Shown: positions 44,472-54,201 of the stretch, one piece after another
How positions within the stretch are numbered: position 1 is the stretch's first letter
Layout of the letters: every line of letters begins with the position of its first letter
NCBI RefSeq assembly: GCF_030063285.1
Contig: NZ_JASISU010000001.1
Location: 248,001 to 312,000 of the forward strand
DNA length: 64,000 nt
From: Pseudarthrobacter sp. PS3-L1
GTDB lineage: Bacteria > Actinomycetota > Actinomycetes > Actinomycetales > Micrococcaceae
Direction of reading: 5' to 3'
Program-made: the position numbers and the translations under genes
The notes under the pieces: model-generated
The model's input: the letters and a program-made list of their open reading frames with translations, nothing else
The model's database searches: none
What the model was told of the DNA's origin: nothing

Positions 44472-45149
44472 TTAGCGGGAACGCTGACGCAGGCGCTGCA
44501 TGTCAAGGATGACTACGGCACGGGCTTCCAAGCGCAGCCACCCACGCTGCACAAATTCCGCCAGGGCCTTGTTCACTGTCTCGCGGGAGGCGCCCACCAG
44601 CTGCGCCAGTTCTTCCTGCGTGAGTTCGTGGGCCACGAGGACCCCGTCTGTGGCGGGACGGCCGAAGCGGTCTGCCAGGTCCAGGAGGGCTTTGGCAACA
44701 CGGCCCGGAACGTCAGAGAACACCAGGTCGGAGAGGGAATCGTTGGTGCGGCGGAGCCGGCGGGCCAGTGCCTGCAGGAGCTGCGCGGAGACCTCGGGGC
44801 GGGTCCGCAGGAGTGTGTTGAGGCTTTCGTTGCGCAAGCCAGCCAGTCGGGTTTCGGACACAGCCGTCGCTGTTGCGGTCCGGGGGCTGGGGTCAAAGAG
44901 CGCCATCTCGCCAAAGAGCTCACCGGGGCCGAGGATAGCCAAGAGTGACTCACGGCCGTCCGGAGAGGTGCGGCCAAGCTTTACCTTGCCGGAGACGATG
45001 AAGTACAGCTGATCGCCTTGGTCCCCCTCGCGGAAAACAGAGGCGCCGCGGGAGAGGTCCACCTCGGTGAGCTCATCCGTCAGCAGGCGGAATGCGTCGT
45101 CGTCGAGCGTGGCAAAAAGCGGTGCTCGGCGCAGTACCTCGATGTCCAT
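44472..45149 (-). CDS. Crp/Fnr family transcriptional regulator (GlxR-like)
   Basis: 225 residues. Cyclic-nucleotide domain (LYFIVSGKVKLGRTSPDGRESLLAILGPGELFGEMALFDPSPRTATATA) with the phosphate-binding cassette GEMALFDPSPRTATA, then a winged HTH with ELTQEELAQLVGASRETVNKALAEF near residues 170-195. It is the actinobacterial CRP (GlxR) and lies in the same context as mycobacterial crp. Probable cAMP-responsive regulator of carbon metabolism. Candidate sites in this window lie upstream of gnt, the sugar-ABC operon and acs. It is divergent from MarP; the upstream 257-bp gap contains only a weak 61-codon frame, not annotated. Confidence 0.94.
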   Translation of the reverse strand: MDIEVLRRAPLFATLDDDAFRLLTDELTEVDLSRGASVFREGDQGDQLYFIVSGKVKLGRTSPDGRESLLAILGPGELFGEMALFDPSPRTATATAVSETRLAGLRNESLNTLLRTRPEVSAQLLQALARRLRRTNDSLSDLVFSDVPGRVAKALLDLADRFGRPATDGVLVAHELTQEELAQLVGASRETVNKALAEFVQRGWLRLEARAVVILDMQRLRQRSR

Positions 45150-45406
45150 GAAATCTCCTGAATATATAAATCGGCTGGGGCGCTGATGCCATTGTTTCAG
45201 AATTTTTGCCGCTCTGTGACGTACTTGGCATGGAAACGCCGTGGTGTGACACCAGTTGCGGACAAATGGCGGGATTCCTGGGTGAATCAGGCGCAGTCAC
45301 ACAACGATGTACTGAGCCAACGGCTCCGTACAAAGCAGCTCCCTCGGGAAATTGTCAGGGTGGCGCCGTAGAATATCAGGTCCGACCCCTTTCTCCGAGG
45401 AGCCTT

Positions 45407-46597
45407 GTGTTTGGCCTGACCATTCTTGACCTGATCCTGATTCTGGCTCTGCTGTCCTACCTGATTTACGGACTGCGTAACGGTTTCCTTGTCACCCTGG
45501 GCGGCATTGCCGGTTTCGTCGCTGGCGCCATTGCCGCAACCTTCGCGATCCCGGTGGTCAGTGGATGGGTAACTGATGAGCGCTGGCGACTCACGGCAAT
45601 TGTGGCCGCCGGGCTGTTGTTGGTTGTGGTGGGGCACAGCCTGGGAACCCTCATTGGCCGCTCTATCAGCGGCGTCGTGCGGATCAATCCGCTCAAGACC
45701 GTGGACCGGCTCTTGGGCGGAGCCGCCAACCTCGCGGTGTCGGCTCTAGTGATGTCTCTCCTCGCCTTCAGCGTCAGCTCACTTGGCGTGCCCGTTGTGT
45801 CGGCCCAGATAGCCGAATCGCGGGTCATCCGCTTCATCGACGGCGCTACGCCCACCCAGGTCAAGGCCACGATGGCCCAGCTGCGCTCCGCCATGATTGG
45901 GGAGGGAATCCCCACCCTGATCGAGGGACTCGGCCAGGGGCAGGGCGCTACCGTTGCTGCCCCGGAGGCCGACACCACAACGCCAGATCTGACGCAGGCG
46001 GCGTCCTCAGTCCTGAAAATTACGGGCACGGCATTCCAGTGCGGGCAGAACCAGACGGGATCCGGATTTGTTGTCGCTGACGGCAAGGTTGTCACCAACG
46101 CGCACGTCGTTGCAGGGGTTCCGCAGCCGGTCGTCCAGATTTCCGGTGCTGGCGCCTATCAGGCCACAGTGGTCTACTTTGACGCGGTCCACGACCTCGC
46201 CGTGCTTTCCGTGGACGGCCTCCCATCAGCTCCCCTGGAGCTGAGCCCCAACCTTCCCAGTGGCTCCGCAGCGGTATTCGCCGGGTACCCCCACGGCGGG
46301 CCGTTCACCGCACAGCCTGCAACGGTCCAGGACATCAGCACCGTTCTGGTGCCTGACATCTACGGCGAGAACCCGGCGGCGGAGGACATCTACCGCCTTT
46401 CCGGCAACGTCCAGCCAGGCAACTCTGGCGGTCCACTGCTCACCACCAGCGGCCAGGTAGCGGGTGTGATCTTTGCGAAGACCACCACCGATGCGGCCGT
46501 GGGATTCGCCATCACCATGGACGAGTTGGCGCCGGTGGCTGCCCATTCATCGAGCCTTACTGCGCCCGTATCCCCTGGGTCCTGCATCCAGAAGTAG
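45407..46597 (+). CDS. marP: MarP-like membrane serine protease
   Basis: 396 residues. Four N-terminal membrane helices of the CvpA type (LIYGLRNGFLVTLGGIAGFVAG, LTAIVAAGLLLVVVGHSLG, LAVSALVMSLLAFSVSSLG). A trypsin-like protease domain follows with catalytic His (TNAHVV, about residue 232), Asp (HDLAVL, about 262) and Ser (GNSGGP, about 339), the spacing of mycobacterial MarP. Acts at the cell envelope, in acid resistance in M. tuberculosis. GTG 45407 with GAGGAG upstream. The family also holds periplasmic cysteines that may be redox-controlled. Confidence 0.92.
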   Translation: MFGLTILDLILILALLSYLIYGLRNGFLVTLGGIAGFVAGAIAATFAIPVVSGWVTDERWRLTAIVAAGLLLVVVGHSLGTLIGRSISGVVRINPLKTVDRLLGGAANLAVSALVMSLLAFSVSSLGVPVVSAQIAESRVIRFIDGATPTQVKATMAQLRSAMIGEGIPTLIEGLGQGQGATVAAPEADTTTPDLTQAASSVLKITGTAFQCGQNQTGSGFVVADGKVVTNAHVVAGVPQPVVQISGAGAYQATVVYFDAVHDLAVLSVDGLPSAPLELSPNLPSGSAAVFAGYPHGGPFTAQPATVQDISTVLVPDIYGENPAAEDIYRLSGNVQPGNSGGPLLTTSGQVAGVIFAKTTTDAAVGFAITMDELAPVAAHSSSLTAPVSPGSCIQK

Positions 46598-46601
46598 CAG
46601 T

Positions 46602-47054
46602 TCAGGCTGTTGTGGCCAGGAAATCAATGGCAAGGCGGTAGCCGTGAACTCCTGCGCCCGCAATGACAGCCGTGCACACCCCCGAAAGGTACGAATGGTG
46701 GCGGAACTCCTCGCGCTGGTGGACATTGGTGATGTGAACCTCGACGGCGGGGAGGGCGACGGCGGCCAACGCGTCCCGCAGTGCCACTGACGTGTGTGTG
46801 TAGGCACCTGCGTTGATGACGATTCCGGCAGCTGCCCCGCGGGCGGCGTGGATGGCATCAAGCAGGTCGCCCTCATGGTTTGACTGGATGCAGTCCACGG
46901 TGAACCCATGGGCTTCCGCAGCGGCAATGCAGAGATCTTCGACATCGGAGAGGGTGGCTGTTCCGTACTTTTCAGGTTCCCGGGTGCCGAGCAGGTTCAG
47001 GTTGGGGCCATTGATCACCAGGATGGTTCCGTGCGGGGCTGCAGCGTCAGTCAT
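46602..47054 (-). CDS. aroQ: Type II 3-dehydroquinate dehydratase
   Basis: 150 residues, third step of the shikimate pathway. [18 protein letters not shown] near the N-terminus contains the conserved Asn/Arg/Tyr set; [43 protein letters not shown] carry the catalytic His. ATG 47054 ([10 protein letters not shown]) is at the family start; a further 13 in-frame codons upstream are unsupported. Convergent with marP, gap 4 bp. Confidence 0.94.
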   Translation of the reverse strand: MTDAAAPHGTILVINGPNLNLLGTREPEKYGTATLSDVEDLCIAAAEAHGFTVDCIQSNHEGDLLDAIHAARGAAAGIVINAGAYTHTSVALRDALAAVALPAVEVHITNVHQREEFRHHSYLSGVCTAVIAGAGVHGYRLAIDFLATTA

Positions 47055-47167
47055 GCACCCCAATCTATAACTGGAAAGGCTCCTCCCGTGCACGTGACGC
47101 GGACCCGGAACTGTCCGGAGCGTACCGTGCGCGGAAGGAGCCTCCGGCGCGAAGGGACAAGTGGTCC

Positions 47168-49387
47168 TTACACTGCCGTGAACTTCAGGACGACCGCATG
47201 CTCAGGGTTCAGGTTGGGCATGGCGAGCCCCACTTCGGCGAAGAAGCGTCCGCTGGCCTCCGCGCCGCCTTTCAGCCACAGCGGAGGCTGCACCTGAGTA
47301 AACGTGTGGGCGTAATCCGCATCGTCGGCTGTGGGGAAGATGGCATCAACACGGAACTGCTGGTCGGGAGCCAACCCCGGGATGGCCACCCGGCCAATCT
47401 GCTCGGCGAAGGAGGTGCCGGTGCTGACCAGGGCGAACAGCGCCGCCGTCGTTCCTGGCTCTAGGGTTGCGCCGGCCTCCTCACGTGAAGTGTCTGGTGC
47501 AGCAACCACGCCATGCAACATCAACGTGGGGTCGCTGAGGTCTGCGCGGACCATGGTGCCGCTGTGGATCAGGCCTCGGTGTTCCTTGTAGAGGCCGATG
47601 AACCGCTTGAGTTCTTCGCGTTCGGTCCCCGTGACCTGCCGGACATCCCACTCCATGCCAAAGTGGCCAAACAGTGCCGTAATGGCGCGGAAGGACAGAT
47701 CATGGGTGCGGGCGGTGGTGTGTGAGGTGGTGGGGCCGACGTGCCCGCCGACGAGCTCGGGCGGAACCACCAGTCCGGTCCACCGCTGGATGGTCTGGCG
47801 TTCCAGGGCATCGTTGCAGTCCGAGGCCCAGATGCGGTCAGTGCGCTCCAGAATGCCAAGATCAACGCGGGCGCCGCCCGAAGAACAGCTCTCAATCTCC
47901 ACACCGGGGTGGGCCGCGCGGAGCTCATCAAAGAGCCGGTAAGCGGCCAGGGTCTGTGCATGGACTGAGGGACGACCCTGGTGGCCGTGCTCGAGCAGGT
48001 CCCGGTTTTGGTCCCATTTGAGGTAGCTGATGTTGTTCTCGCTGAGCAGGGCATGAATGCGGTTGAAGATGTACTGCCACGCTTCTGGATTGACCAGGTC
48101 AATGATGTGCTGATTGCGCCATTCCATGGGTAGTCGGCCGCCGTCCTTGTGTGCCAGCGCTGACGGTCCAACGATCCAATCGGGATGCGCGCGGGCCGTG
48201 TCCGAGTCGAGGTTGATCATTTCGGGTTCAACCCAGAGCCCGAATTCCATGCCGCGTGAGGTGACGGCGTCGATCAGTGGTGTGAGGCCGTTGGGCCAGA
48301 GGGTCTCGTCGATGTACCAGTCACCCAGTCCCGCGCGGTCATCGCGGCGGCCCCGGAACCAGCCGTCGTCGAGGACAAAGCGTTCCACGCCGAGGTCGGC
48401 CGCAGAATCTGCCAGTTCGATCAGGGTGTCCAGGTTGTGGTCGAAGTACACCGCTTCCCAGGTGTTGAGCACCACCGGACGTGCCTTGCCGGCTCCGGCG
48501 TTAGCCGCCGGGGTGGGCAGGACATGGTGTGGCCGGTTGCGGAACCAGCTGTAGAAAGCCTCGCTGATGCCGTCGAGGCCGCTCTCCGAATAGGCAGCGA
48601 ACAATGCGGGGGTGCTGTACTCGGCACCTGCGCCCAGGACTACTTCTGCAGGTCCCAGCAGTTCGGAGCCGCCAATCATGGTGCGACCGTCCGCGAGGGA
48701 GTCTGCAAACTGTTCGTGGTTGCCGCTCCAGGCCAGGTGGGTGGCCCACACCTTGCCGTGGCGGTTGCCGAAGCCAGCGGTTCCGGCGGCAAACAGAAGC
48801 GAAGAATCGTGTCCGGTGCGGCCGTGGCGTCCGGAACGGACCCAGGTGCCCTGGTGTAGCGGGCTCCGCTGCGGGTGACGTTCGCGGCACCAGCGTCCCG
48901 TCAGGTCCAGCAGTTCAGTGGCATCGGCGCCGATAGGAAGGACGGTGGCTAGCTCATCGAGGGTGAAGTCGGAGGCGCCGTCGTTGCGCACTGTGTGCCT
49001 GAGTTCCAGCAGCCCGCCAGGATGGAGGGTCAGGGTGGACGTGACAGTGATGCCGGCGTCGGCATCTGACTGGACGACGACGGCGGTGCTTCCCTGGGCG
49101 CTGGCGTCAGTGACGCGAAGACGCGCGGAGAAGTCGAAGCCGGGAACGCCGTCAACGCTCCGGTGCCCACGCAGGGCGGGGCGGCCGCGCCAGCTGGACG
49201 AGGCCTGGGGCAGCAGGCCCGCGGGAACGCGTGTATCGATGGCGGAGTGCGCAACGGGTTCACCCAGGAGGACGAGATCCGGGAGTGTCTCTCCAAGATC
49301 TGCGCCCCAGTGGATAACCTCGGCCTCCCCGCTGTCAAGGCTGAGCACCAGGCTGGTACCTGCGGAACGGAGGTGGAGGGGATTCAT
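47168..49387 (-). CDS. GH36 alpha-galactosidase
   Basis: 739 residues, retaining alpha-galactosidase acting on melibiose, raffinose and related oligosaccharides; no signal peptide, cytoplasmic. [12 protein letters not shown], the catalytic nucleophile in YLKWDQNRD (about Asp457), [16 protein letters not shown] and the acid/base in RIWASDCND (about Asp521) are clear. The flanking N-terminal beta-sandwich and C-terminal domain are of normal size. First of a divergent group: the solute-binding protein and permease genes lie upstream on the same strand with 109 bp between. Confidence 0.93.
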   Translation of the reverse strand: MNPLHLRSAGTSLVLSLDSGEAEVIHWGADLGETLPDLVLLGEPVAHSAIDTRVPAGLLPQASSSWRGRPALRGHRSVDGVPGFDFSARLRVTDASAQGSTAVVVQSDADAGITVTSTLTLHPGGLLELRHTVRNDGASDFTLDELATVLPIGADATELLDLTGRWCRERHPQRSPLHQGTWVRSGRHGRTGHDSSLLFAAGTAGFGNRHGKVWATHLAWSGNHEQFADSLADGRTMIGGSELLGPAEVVLGAGAEYSTPALFAAYSESGLDGISEAFYSWFRNRPHHVLPTPAANAGAGKARPVVLNTWEAVYFDHNLDTLIELADSAADLGVERFVLDDGWFRGRRDDRAGLGDWYIDETLWPNGLTPLIDAVTSRGMEFGLWVEPEMINLDSDTARAHPDWIVGPSALAHKDGGRLPMEWRNQHIIDLVNPEAWQYIFNRIHALLSENNISYLKWDQNRDLLEHGHQGRPSVHAQTLAAYRLFDELRAAHPGVEIESCSSGGARVDLGILERTDRIWASDCNDALERQTIQRWTGLVVPPELVGGHVGPTTSHTTARTHDLSFRAITALFGHFGMEWDVRQVTGTEREELKRFIGLYKEHRGLIHSGTMVRADLSDPTLMLHGVVAAPDTSREEAGATLEPGTTAALFALVSTGTSFAEQIGRVAIPGLAPDQQFRVDAIFPTADDADYAHTFTQVQPPLWLKGGAEASGRFFAEVGLAMPNLNPEHAVVLKFTAV

Positions 49388-49496
49388 GGTGGGCCCTTTC
49401 GGGAAAAGTGAGCGGAAGTGCAGTAGAACGTAGCTGGCACCACAACGGGTAGTGCGCTGCAGAATGAGTCCCGCAGCACACTACCCGGCTGGCAGC

Positions 49497-50837
49497 CTAC
49501 TTGAACAGGTTGTTGACCTGTTCGTTGGCGCCCGTGAGGGAACTGGCAGGCACATTGCCTGACAACACAGCATCCATGGCCGGCTTCATGATGCCGTCAA
49601 CCTTTGCCGCATTGTCGGCGATCGGGTACAGGAACGTGGTGTCGTCTGCAACCTGTGCCGTAAAGGCACTGACGTCGACGCCCTTGGCTTTGAAGGCCTC
49701 TGCCGCTTTGTCCGAGGACGTGGTGATGGCAGGGAAGACCACTGCTTTGGAAGCTACAACGTCCTGGCAGGCAGTAGAACCGAGGTATTCGACAAACTTG
49801 GTTGCAGCTTCAGGGTGCTTTGTGCCGGCGTAGATCGAGTCAGCCAGGCCGTTGTACATGGAGGAGCGCTTTCCGTTTTCGCCCACCGGGGTAGGGGCAA
49901 TCCCAACGGAGACGTCCTTGTACCCGGTGTACTGCCCGATCATCCACGAACCGTTGGCATTGATGACTGACTTTCCTGCCGCAAAGGTGTCGGCCATGCT
50001 GGCGCCCACGGTAGTTTCCAGTTTGGGCATGAAACCCTTCTCCACGAGACCCGCGAACCAGTCGATGCTCTCCTGGAACTTGGGATCGTCGAAGTTGTAG
50101 TGGGAGCCCCAGGGGTTCTTGTCCGTGTGCGTCCACCCTGTGGTTCCGGTGAGGTAGCTCCACTCTGTTTGGCCTTGGCCTGAGCCCGACCCGTTCAGTC
50201 CCAGGCCGTAGACATCCACGTTGTTCTTGTCGAAGCCCGCTTCGTCGCCGCGGACGCCGTTCTTGTCCACGCTGAGGTGGGCAATGGTCTTCTCGTACGT
50301 GCCGCCATCCTGTGGGTTCCAGTCAAGGTCAGCCATCTGCTCGGCCGTCACTCCGGCGTCGGTGGCCAGGGCCGAGTTGTAGAACAGGGCAATGGTGTCC
50401 CAGTCCTTCGGGAGTCCGTAGCGCTTGCCGTCCTCGCCCACCCAGAGATCCGCCAGGCCCGCATTGTAGGCGCCGGTATCTATGGCATCCTTTTCGACGG
50501 CGTCATCGAGGCTCAGGAGCTGCTTGTTCTTGATGAACTCCGGGTACTTGCCGAGGTGGTTGGTGAAGACGTCCGGTGCGGTACCCGCGACAAATCCGTT
50601 GGTCAGGGTTCCCCAGTAGTCATCCCAACCGCGCTGGGTGACCTTGACAGTGATGTCCGGGTTTGCCTTGGTGAAGTCCTCGGCGCACTGGTTGTAGGCA
50701 GGGAGCTGGTTGGCGTCCCAGAGCCAGTAGTTGATTTCGCCGGAGGCCGACTCGGCGGAGCTTCCGCCGCCGCAGGCCGAGAGTGCCAGGACAGCGGCGG
50801 CAGCGGCGCTGAGGGCTCCAATGGTTTTTTTATTCAT
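49497..50837 (-). CDS. Sugar ABC transporter solute-binding lipoprotein
   Basis: 446 residues. Lipoprotein signal peptide with lipobox LSAC, cleaved before Cys (about residue 21). The mature part follows the family 1 extracellular solute-binding pattern (GEINYWLWDANQLPAYNQCAEDFTKANPDITVKV; DVFTNHLGKYPEF; GKSVINANGSWMIGQYTGY). Binds an oligosaccharide outside the membrane and delivers it to the permeases encoded next to it; alpha-galactosides are the most likely given GH36 beside it. ATG 50837 chosen because the KK signal start then follows. Confidence 0.92.
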   Translation of the reverse strand: MNKKTIGALSAAAAAVLALSACGGGSSAESASGEINYWLWDANQLPAYNQCAEDFTKANPDITVKVTQRGWDDYWGTLTNGFVAGTAPDVFTNHLGKYPEFIKNKQLLSLDDAVEKDAIDTGAYNAGLADLWVGEDGKRYGLPKDWDTIALFYNSALATDAGVTAEQMADLDWNPQDGGTYEKTIAHLSVDKNGVRGDEAGFDKNNVDVYGLGLNGSGSGQGQTEWSYLTGTTGWTHTDKNPWGSHYNFDDPKFQESIDWFAGLVEKGFMPKLETTVGASMADTFAAGKSVINANGSWMIGQYTGYKDVSVGIAPTPVGENGKRSSMYNGLADSIYAGTKHPEAATKFVEYLGSTACQDVVASKAVVFPAITTSSDKAAEAFKAKGVDVSAFTAQVADDTTFLYPIADNAAKVDGIMKPAMDAVLSGNVPASSLTGANEQVNNLFK

Positions 50838-50909
50838 CAGGGTGGGTCCTTTCAAAGGAATACTGCAAGGCGAGGGGCCGCCATGGCCCGTACCTCTGTG
50901 GGGGAGTGG

Positions 50910-51839
50910 TTATTTGATGCCGGAGAAGCCGATGGAGTTCACAATTTTCTTGCCGAAAATCATGAACAGGATCAGCACGGGAAGGGCTGAAATGAGGGTC
51001 GCGGCCATCAGGCCCGACCAGTCCGGTGCGCCCTGTGGGGACTGGGACTTGAAGACGCCCAGGCCCACTGTGAGGACCCGGAGAGATTCGTCCTGGCCTA
51101 CCAGCAGTGGCCAGAAATATTCGTTCCACTGACCGATGAAGGTCAGCAGCGCCAGAGTGGCAATGGGTGCCGAGGCGTTGGGCATGATGATCTGGAAGAA
51201 GATCCTCAGGTGCTTGGCGCCGTCGAGCATTGCCGCTTCCTCAACTTCGCGGGACATGTTGAGGAAGAACTGGCGCAGGAAGAAGATGGCGAAGGGGGTC
51301 ATGAAGATACACGGCAGGACCATCCCGAGCATGGTGTTGAGCAGGCCCATGTTCTTGATGAGGAGGAAGTTTGGAAGTGCCGTGAAGATGGGCGGCACCA
51401 TCATGGTGGCCAGGAACAGGCTGAACACCACATTGCGGCCCCGCCAGCGGAGCCTGGCGAACGCGTATGCAGCCATGGCGCTGAAGAAAACAGCACCTGC
51501 GGTGGTGGCCGAGGCGAAAATGACCGAGTTGCGCAGGTAGATCCAGAAATTGATCTGTGCCCCGGAGCCTCCTTCCGCCAGGGCTTCTTCCGCTGTCTGG
51601 AGGCCAAACACGCGTTTGAAAGCGCCAAGGTTGAAGTCAGCCGGCAGTAGGTTGCTGGCATTTGTGGCCAGGGAACCATTGGTGGACAGTGCAGTGCGGA
51701 TGACCCAGTAGAAGGGGAGGATTGAGACGGCGACGGCAATCCCCACCAGGATCCAGGCGCCGGTACGGCGCCAGGTGAAGGGGCGACGACGGCGGGTGAT
51801 GGGCGCGCGCGACGGTGCGGGAGCGTGTGCGGTAGTCAT
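50910..51839 (-). CDS. Carbohydrate ABC transporter permease (MalG type)
   Basis: 309 residues, six membrane helices. The EAA loop EEAAMLDGAKHLRIFFQIIMP lies near residue 205, where the ATPase docks. N-terminal cytoplasmic segment basic (PITRRRRPFTWRRTG). Partner of the upstream MalF-type permease and the solute-binding protein. No ATPase gene is in the window; these importers often share MsiK-type ATPases. Confidence 0.93.
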   Translation of the reverse strand: MTTAHAPAPSRAPITRRRRPFTWRRTGAWILVGIAVAVSILPFYWVIRTALSTNGSLATNASNLLPADFNLGAFKRVFGLQTAEEALAEGGSGAQINFWIYLRNSVIFASATTAGAVFFSAMAAYAFARLRWRGRNVVFSLFLATMMVPPIFTALPNFLLIKNMGLLNTMLGMVLPCIFMTPFAIFFLRQFFLNMSREVEEAAMLDGAKHLRIFFQIIMPNASAPIATLALLTFIGQWNEYFWPLLVGQDESLRVLTVGLGVFKSQSPQGAPDWSGLMAATLISALPVLILFMIFGKKIVNSIGFSGIK

Positions 51840-51849
51840 GGCGGTGTCC

Positions 51850-52785
51850 TTAGTCCAGGTCCGAATCGTTGCCCTTGAGGAACTTCATCTGGATGAAGGC
51901 AACAATGGCGAGGATGGCAAAGAGGATGACGGCCAGTGCCGACCCGTAGCCGAAGTCTGATTCCGTGAATGCTTTTTGGTAGATGTAGAACTGCAGGACA
52001 CGGCTGGCGTTGACCGGGCCACCCTGGGTCGTGACGGCCACGGTGTCAAAGACCTGGAAGGAGCCAATCACTGTAACGATTAGGACCAGCGCCAGGACGG
52101 GGCGAAGCAGCGGCATCGTGATCCGCCAGAACGTCTGCATGGGCGATGCGCCGTCCAGGTTGGCAACCTCATAGAGGTGGCTCGGGATGGACTGCAGGCC
52201 GGCGAAGATCAGCAGCGCCGTGTAGCCCATGTGGCGCCATGTGTTGATCAGCGCCTGGGTGGGGATGGCCCATTCTGCACTACCAAAGAAGGCCACTTTG
52301 GGAAACCCAAAGGCATCGATGAAGTAGTTGACGATTCCGATCTGGTAGTCCAACAGCCAGAACCAGAGCAGCGCAGCGATCACGTTGGCCATCAGGTAGG
52401 GCAGCAGGAGTGCGCCGCGGATCAGGGTGGACTTGGCCACCCGGTGCATGAGGATCGCCAGCCCCAAGGCAAGGGCGGTCTGGAGCACGATATTGATCAG
52501 GACATACTGGCTGGTCACGGCGAGTGCGTTCCAGAACAACGGGTCAGTGGCGATTGCCTGGTAGTTTGCGGTGCCAATCCATTCCGGGTCTCCCAGGATG
52601 CTGTATTCGGTGAAGCTCAGGTAGATCCCACGGAGCGTAGGGACCAGATAGAAAAGTGTGAATCCGATCATCGCTGGGGCAATGAAGAACAGCGCAATTT
52701 TCACGTCGCTCTGGCCGCGGCGTTTCCCGGAAGCTGGTGTGAATTGCCTACCGGTGGCGAGGGGGTTCTTGTTAAGGGTGGTCAT
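51850..52785 (-). CDS. Carbohydrate ABC transporter permease (MalF type)
   Basis: 311 residues. FFIAPAMIGFTLFYLVPTLRGIYLSFTEYSI opens the membrane part; the EAA-like loop YEVANLDGASPMQTFWRITMPLLRP lies near residue 215. First gene of the transporter operon (permease, permease, binding protein, GH36). A CRP-type site and a LacI-type operator lie within 65 bp upstream of its ATG. Confidence 0.93.
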   Translation of the reverse strand: MTTLNKNPLATGRQFTPASGKRRGQSDVKIALFFIAPAMIGFTLFYLVPTLRGIYLSFTEYSILGDPEWIGTANYQAIATDPLFWNALAVTSQYVLINIVLQTALALGLAILMHRVAKSTLIRGALLLPYLMANVIAALLWFWLLDYQIGIVNYFIDAFGFPKVAFFGSAEWAIPTQALINTWRHMGYTALLIFAGLQSIPSHLYEVANLDGASPMQTFWRITMPLLRPVLALVLIVTVIGSFQVFDTVAVTTQGGPVNASRVLQFYIYQKAFTESDFGYGSALAVILFAILAIVAFIQMKFLKGNDSDLD

Positions 52786-52804
52786 CTTCGACCCTTCTTA
52801 GGTG

Positions 52805-52820
52805 TGTGATGTGACTAACA
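52805..52820. promoter_or_regulatory. Candidate CRP/GlxR site at sugar-ABC promoter
   Basis: TGTGATGTGACTAACA agrees with TGTGA-N6-TCACA at 9 of 10 informative positions. It lies 20 bp upstream of the permease ATG and 10 bp from the LacI operator, so catabolite-type control together with substrate induction is plausible. Confidence 0.5.
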
Positions 52821-52830
52821 ACTGAGGGTG

Positions 52831-52848
52831 AATCTACACGCGTAGATT
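52831..52848. promoter_or_regulatory. LacI-type operator AATCTAC-ACGC-GTAGATT
   Basis: Perfect 7-bp arms around ACGC, in the divergent promoter between the sugar transporter operon and the oxidoreductase-LacI-GH31 operon. The near-palindrome with a central CG is typical of LacI/GalR operators. A second half-site-like CGTGTAGA occurs at 52916-52923. The LacI gene at 54198 is the natural cognate. Confidence 0.7.
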
Positions 52849-52998
52849 TGAGCTAGCAACCCCGTAGACCATAAAAAATAAAGAAAAATAATTCACCATA
52901 AGGAAATGGTTGACTCGTGTAGAAATATGTCTAAAGATGTAGGGAGTTCACATCGTCCGCCCTCGCGCGGACCTCGCATGCTGGAAGGAACCAGAACA

Positions 52999-54201
52999 AT
53001 GACGTTTAAACTCGGGGTAGTGGGTGCTGGCCAATTTGGTGGCCAGTTCGCCCATCTCTTCATGCTGCATCCAGGAGTCAGTGCCGTGTATGCGGTGGAC
53101 GAGCTCCCGGAGCGTGCAGCCCAGGCTGCTGCGCAGCACGGGCTCACGGGCACCATGGCAACGTTCGAGGAGCTTCTGGCTTCCGACGTGGACGCCGTGG
53201 CCATCTTCACGCAGCGTTGGACCCACGGTCCGCTGGTGGAACGTGCCCTGAGGGCTGGCAAGCACGTCTACTCCGCCGTTCCCATGGCCATCACAGAGGA
53301 CGAGATAGCGCGCATCATCGACGCTGTCCGAGATACCAAGAACGTGTACATGATGGGTGAGACCAGCTATTACAACCCCGCCACGGTATATGCCCGGAAC
53401 CGACAGGCAACTGGTGATTTCGGCAGGGTTTTCTACACCGAAGGCGACTATGTCCACGACATGGACCTGGGTTTCTACGACGCTTACCAGTACAGCGGTG
53501 GGGAACAGTGGAAGGAAACTGCCAGCTACCCACCCATGCTCTACCCGACCCACGCCATTGGTGGCGTCCTGGGGGCACTGGATGCCCACGCGGTGAGCGT
53601 CAGCTGCATCGGAGTCAGGGATGATCGCAATGATGGTGTTTTTGACCGGGACATCAGCATGTTCAACAACGACTTCTCCAACGCCACAGCACTGTTTGAG
53701 ATGAATGACGGCGGAGCCATGCGCACCAACGAAATGCGCAGGGTGGGATATCCGTCCCACATCCGCGAATCCCGATTCCGGTTCTTCGGCACGGAAGCCA
53801 GCTTCGAGCAACTAGCCAACGTAACTGTGTGGCAAGACAAGTCCACAGTGGAGGACATCTCGCATCTGGTGGAGACGCAGGCCAGTATGGCGCTCGATGA
53901 CCCGTCACTGAGTAACGTCGCGCCGGAACTGCGCGACGCATTTGTCTCAGGGTTGGCTCCTGTCCACGAGAGCGGCCGGCTCCCCGAAGAATTCAGGGGT
54001 GCACCCAACGGCCACGAAGGCAGCCACCACTTCCTGGTGGATGACTTCGTCACGGCCGTCAACTCCAGGACACTCCCACCCGTGAATGCGTGGGTAGCCG
54101 CGCGTTTCACCCTGCCGGGCATCGTTGCCCACGCATCAGCACTTCAGGACGGCGCACGCCTGCCGATCCCCGATTTTGGAGATGCTCCGGCCGTCTTATG
54201 A
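52999..54201 (+). CDS. Gfo/Idh/MocA family oxidoreductase
   Basis: 400 residues. NAD-binding motif GVVGAGQFGGQF at residues 6-17, AIFTQRWTHGPLVERALRAGKHVYSAVPMA with the family Lys environment (GKHVY), and a C-terminal dehydrogenase domain with NSRTLPPVNAW. Possible oxidation or epimerisation of a sugar, perhaps in keto-glycoside breakdown. ATG 52999 (MTFKLGVVGAG) follows GGAAGGAA; earlier frame codons are spacer. Its stop overlaps the LacI start (ATGA). Confidence 0.88.
   Translation: MTFKLGVVGAGQFGGQFAHLFMLHPGVSAVYAVDELPERAAQAAAQHGLTGTMATFEELLASDVDAVAIFTQRWTHGPLVERALRAGKHVYSAVPMAITEDEIARIIDAVRDTKNVYMMGETSYYNPATVYARNRQATGDFGRVFYTEGDYVHDMDLGFYDAYQYSGGEQWKETASYPPMLYPTHAIGGVLGALDAHAVSVSCIGVRDDRNDGVFDRDISMFNNDFSNATALFEMNDGGAMRTNEMRRVGYPSHIRESRFRFFGTEASFEQLANVTVWQDKSTVEDISHLVETQASMALDDPSLSNVAPELRDAFVSGLAPVHESGRLPEEFRGAPNGHEGSHHFLVDDFVTAVNSRTLPPVNAWVAARFTLPGIVAHASALQDGARLPIPDFGDAPAVL

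Noticed and set aside
45186..45371. 61-codon + strand frame between crp and marP
   Set aside because: Third-position GC is clearly below that of neighbouring genes, there is no good ribosome binding site, and the sequence lies in the shared crp/marP promoter region.
52177..52809. 210-codon + strand frame opposite the MalF-type permease
   Set aside because: Residue composition is that of a shadow frame, and the opposite strand encodes a clear permease with full motifs.
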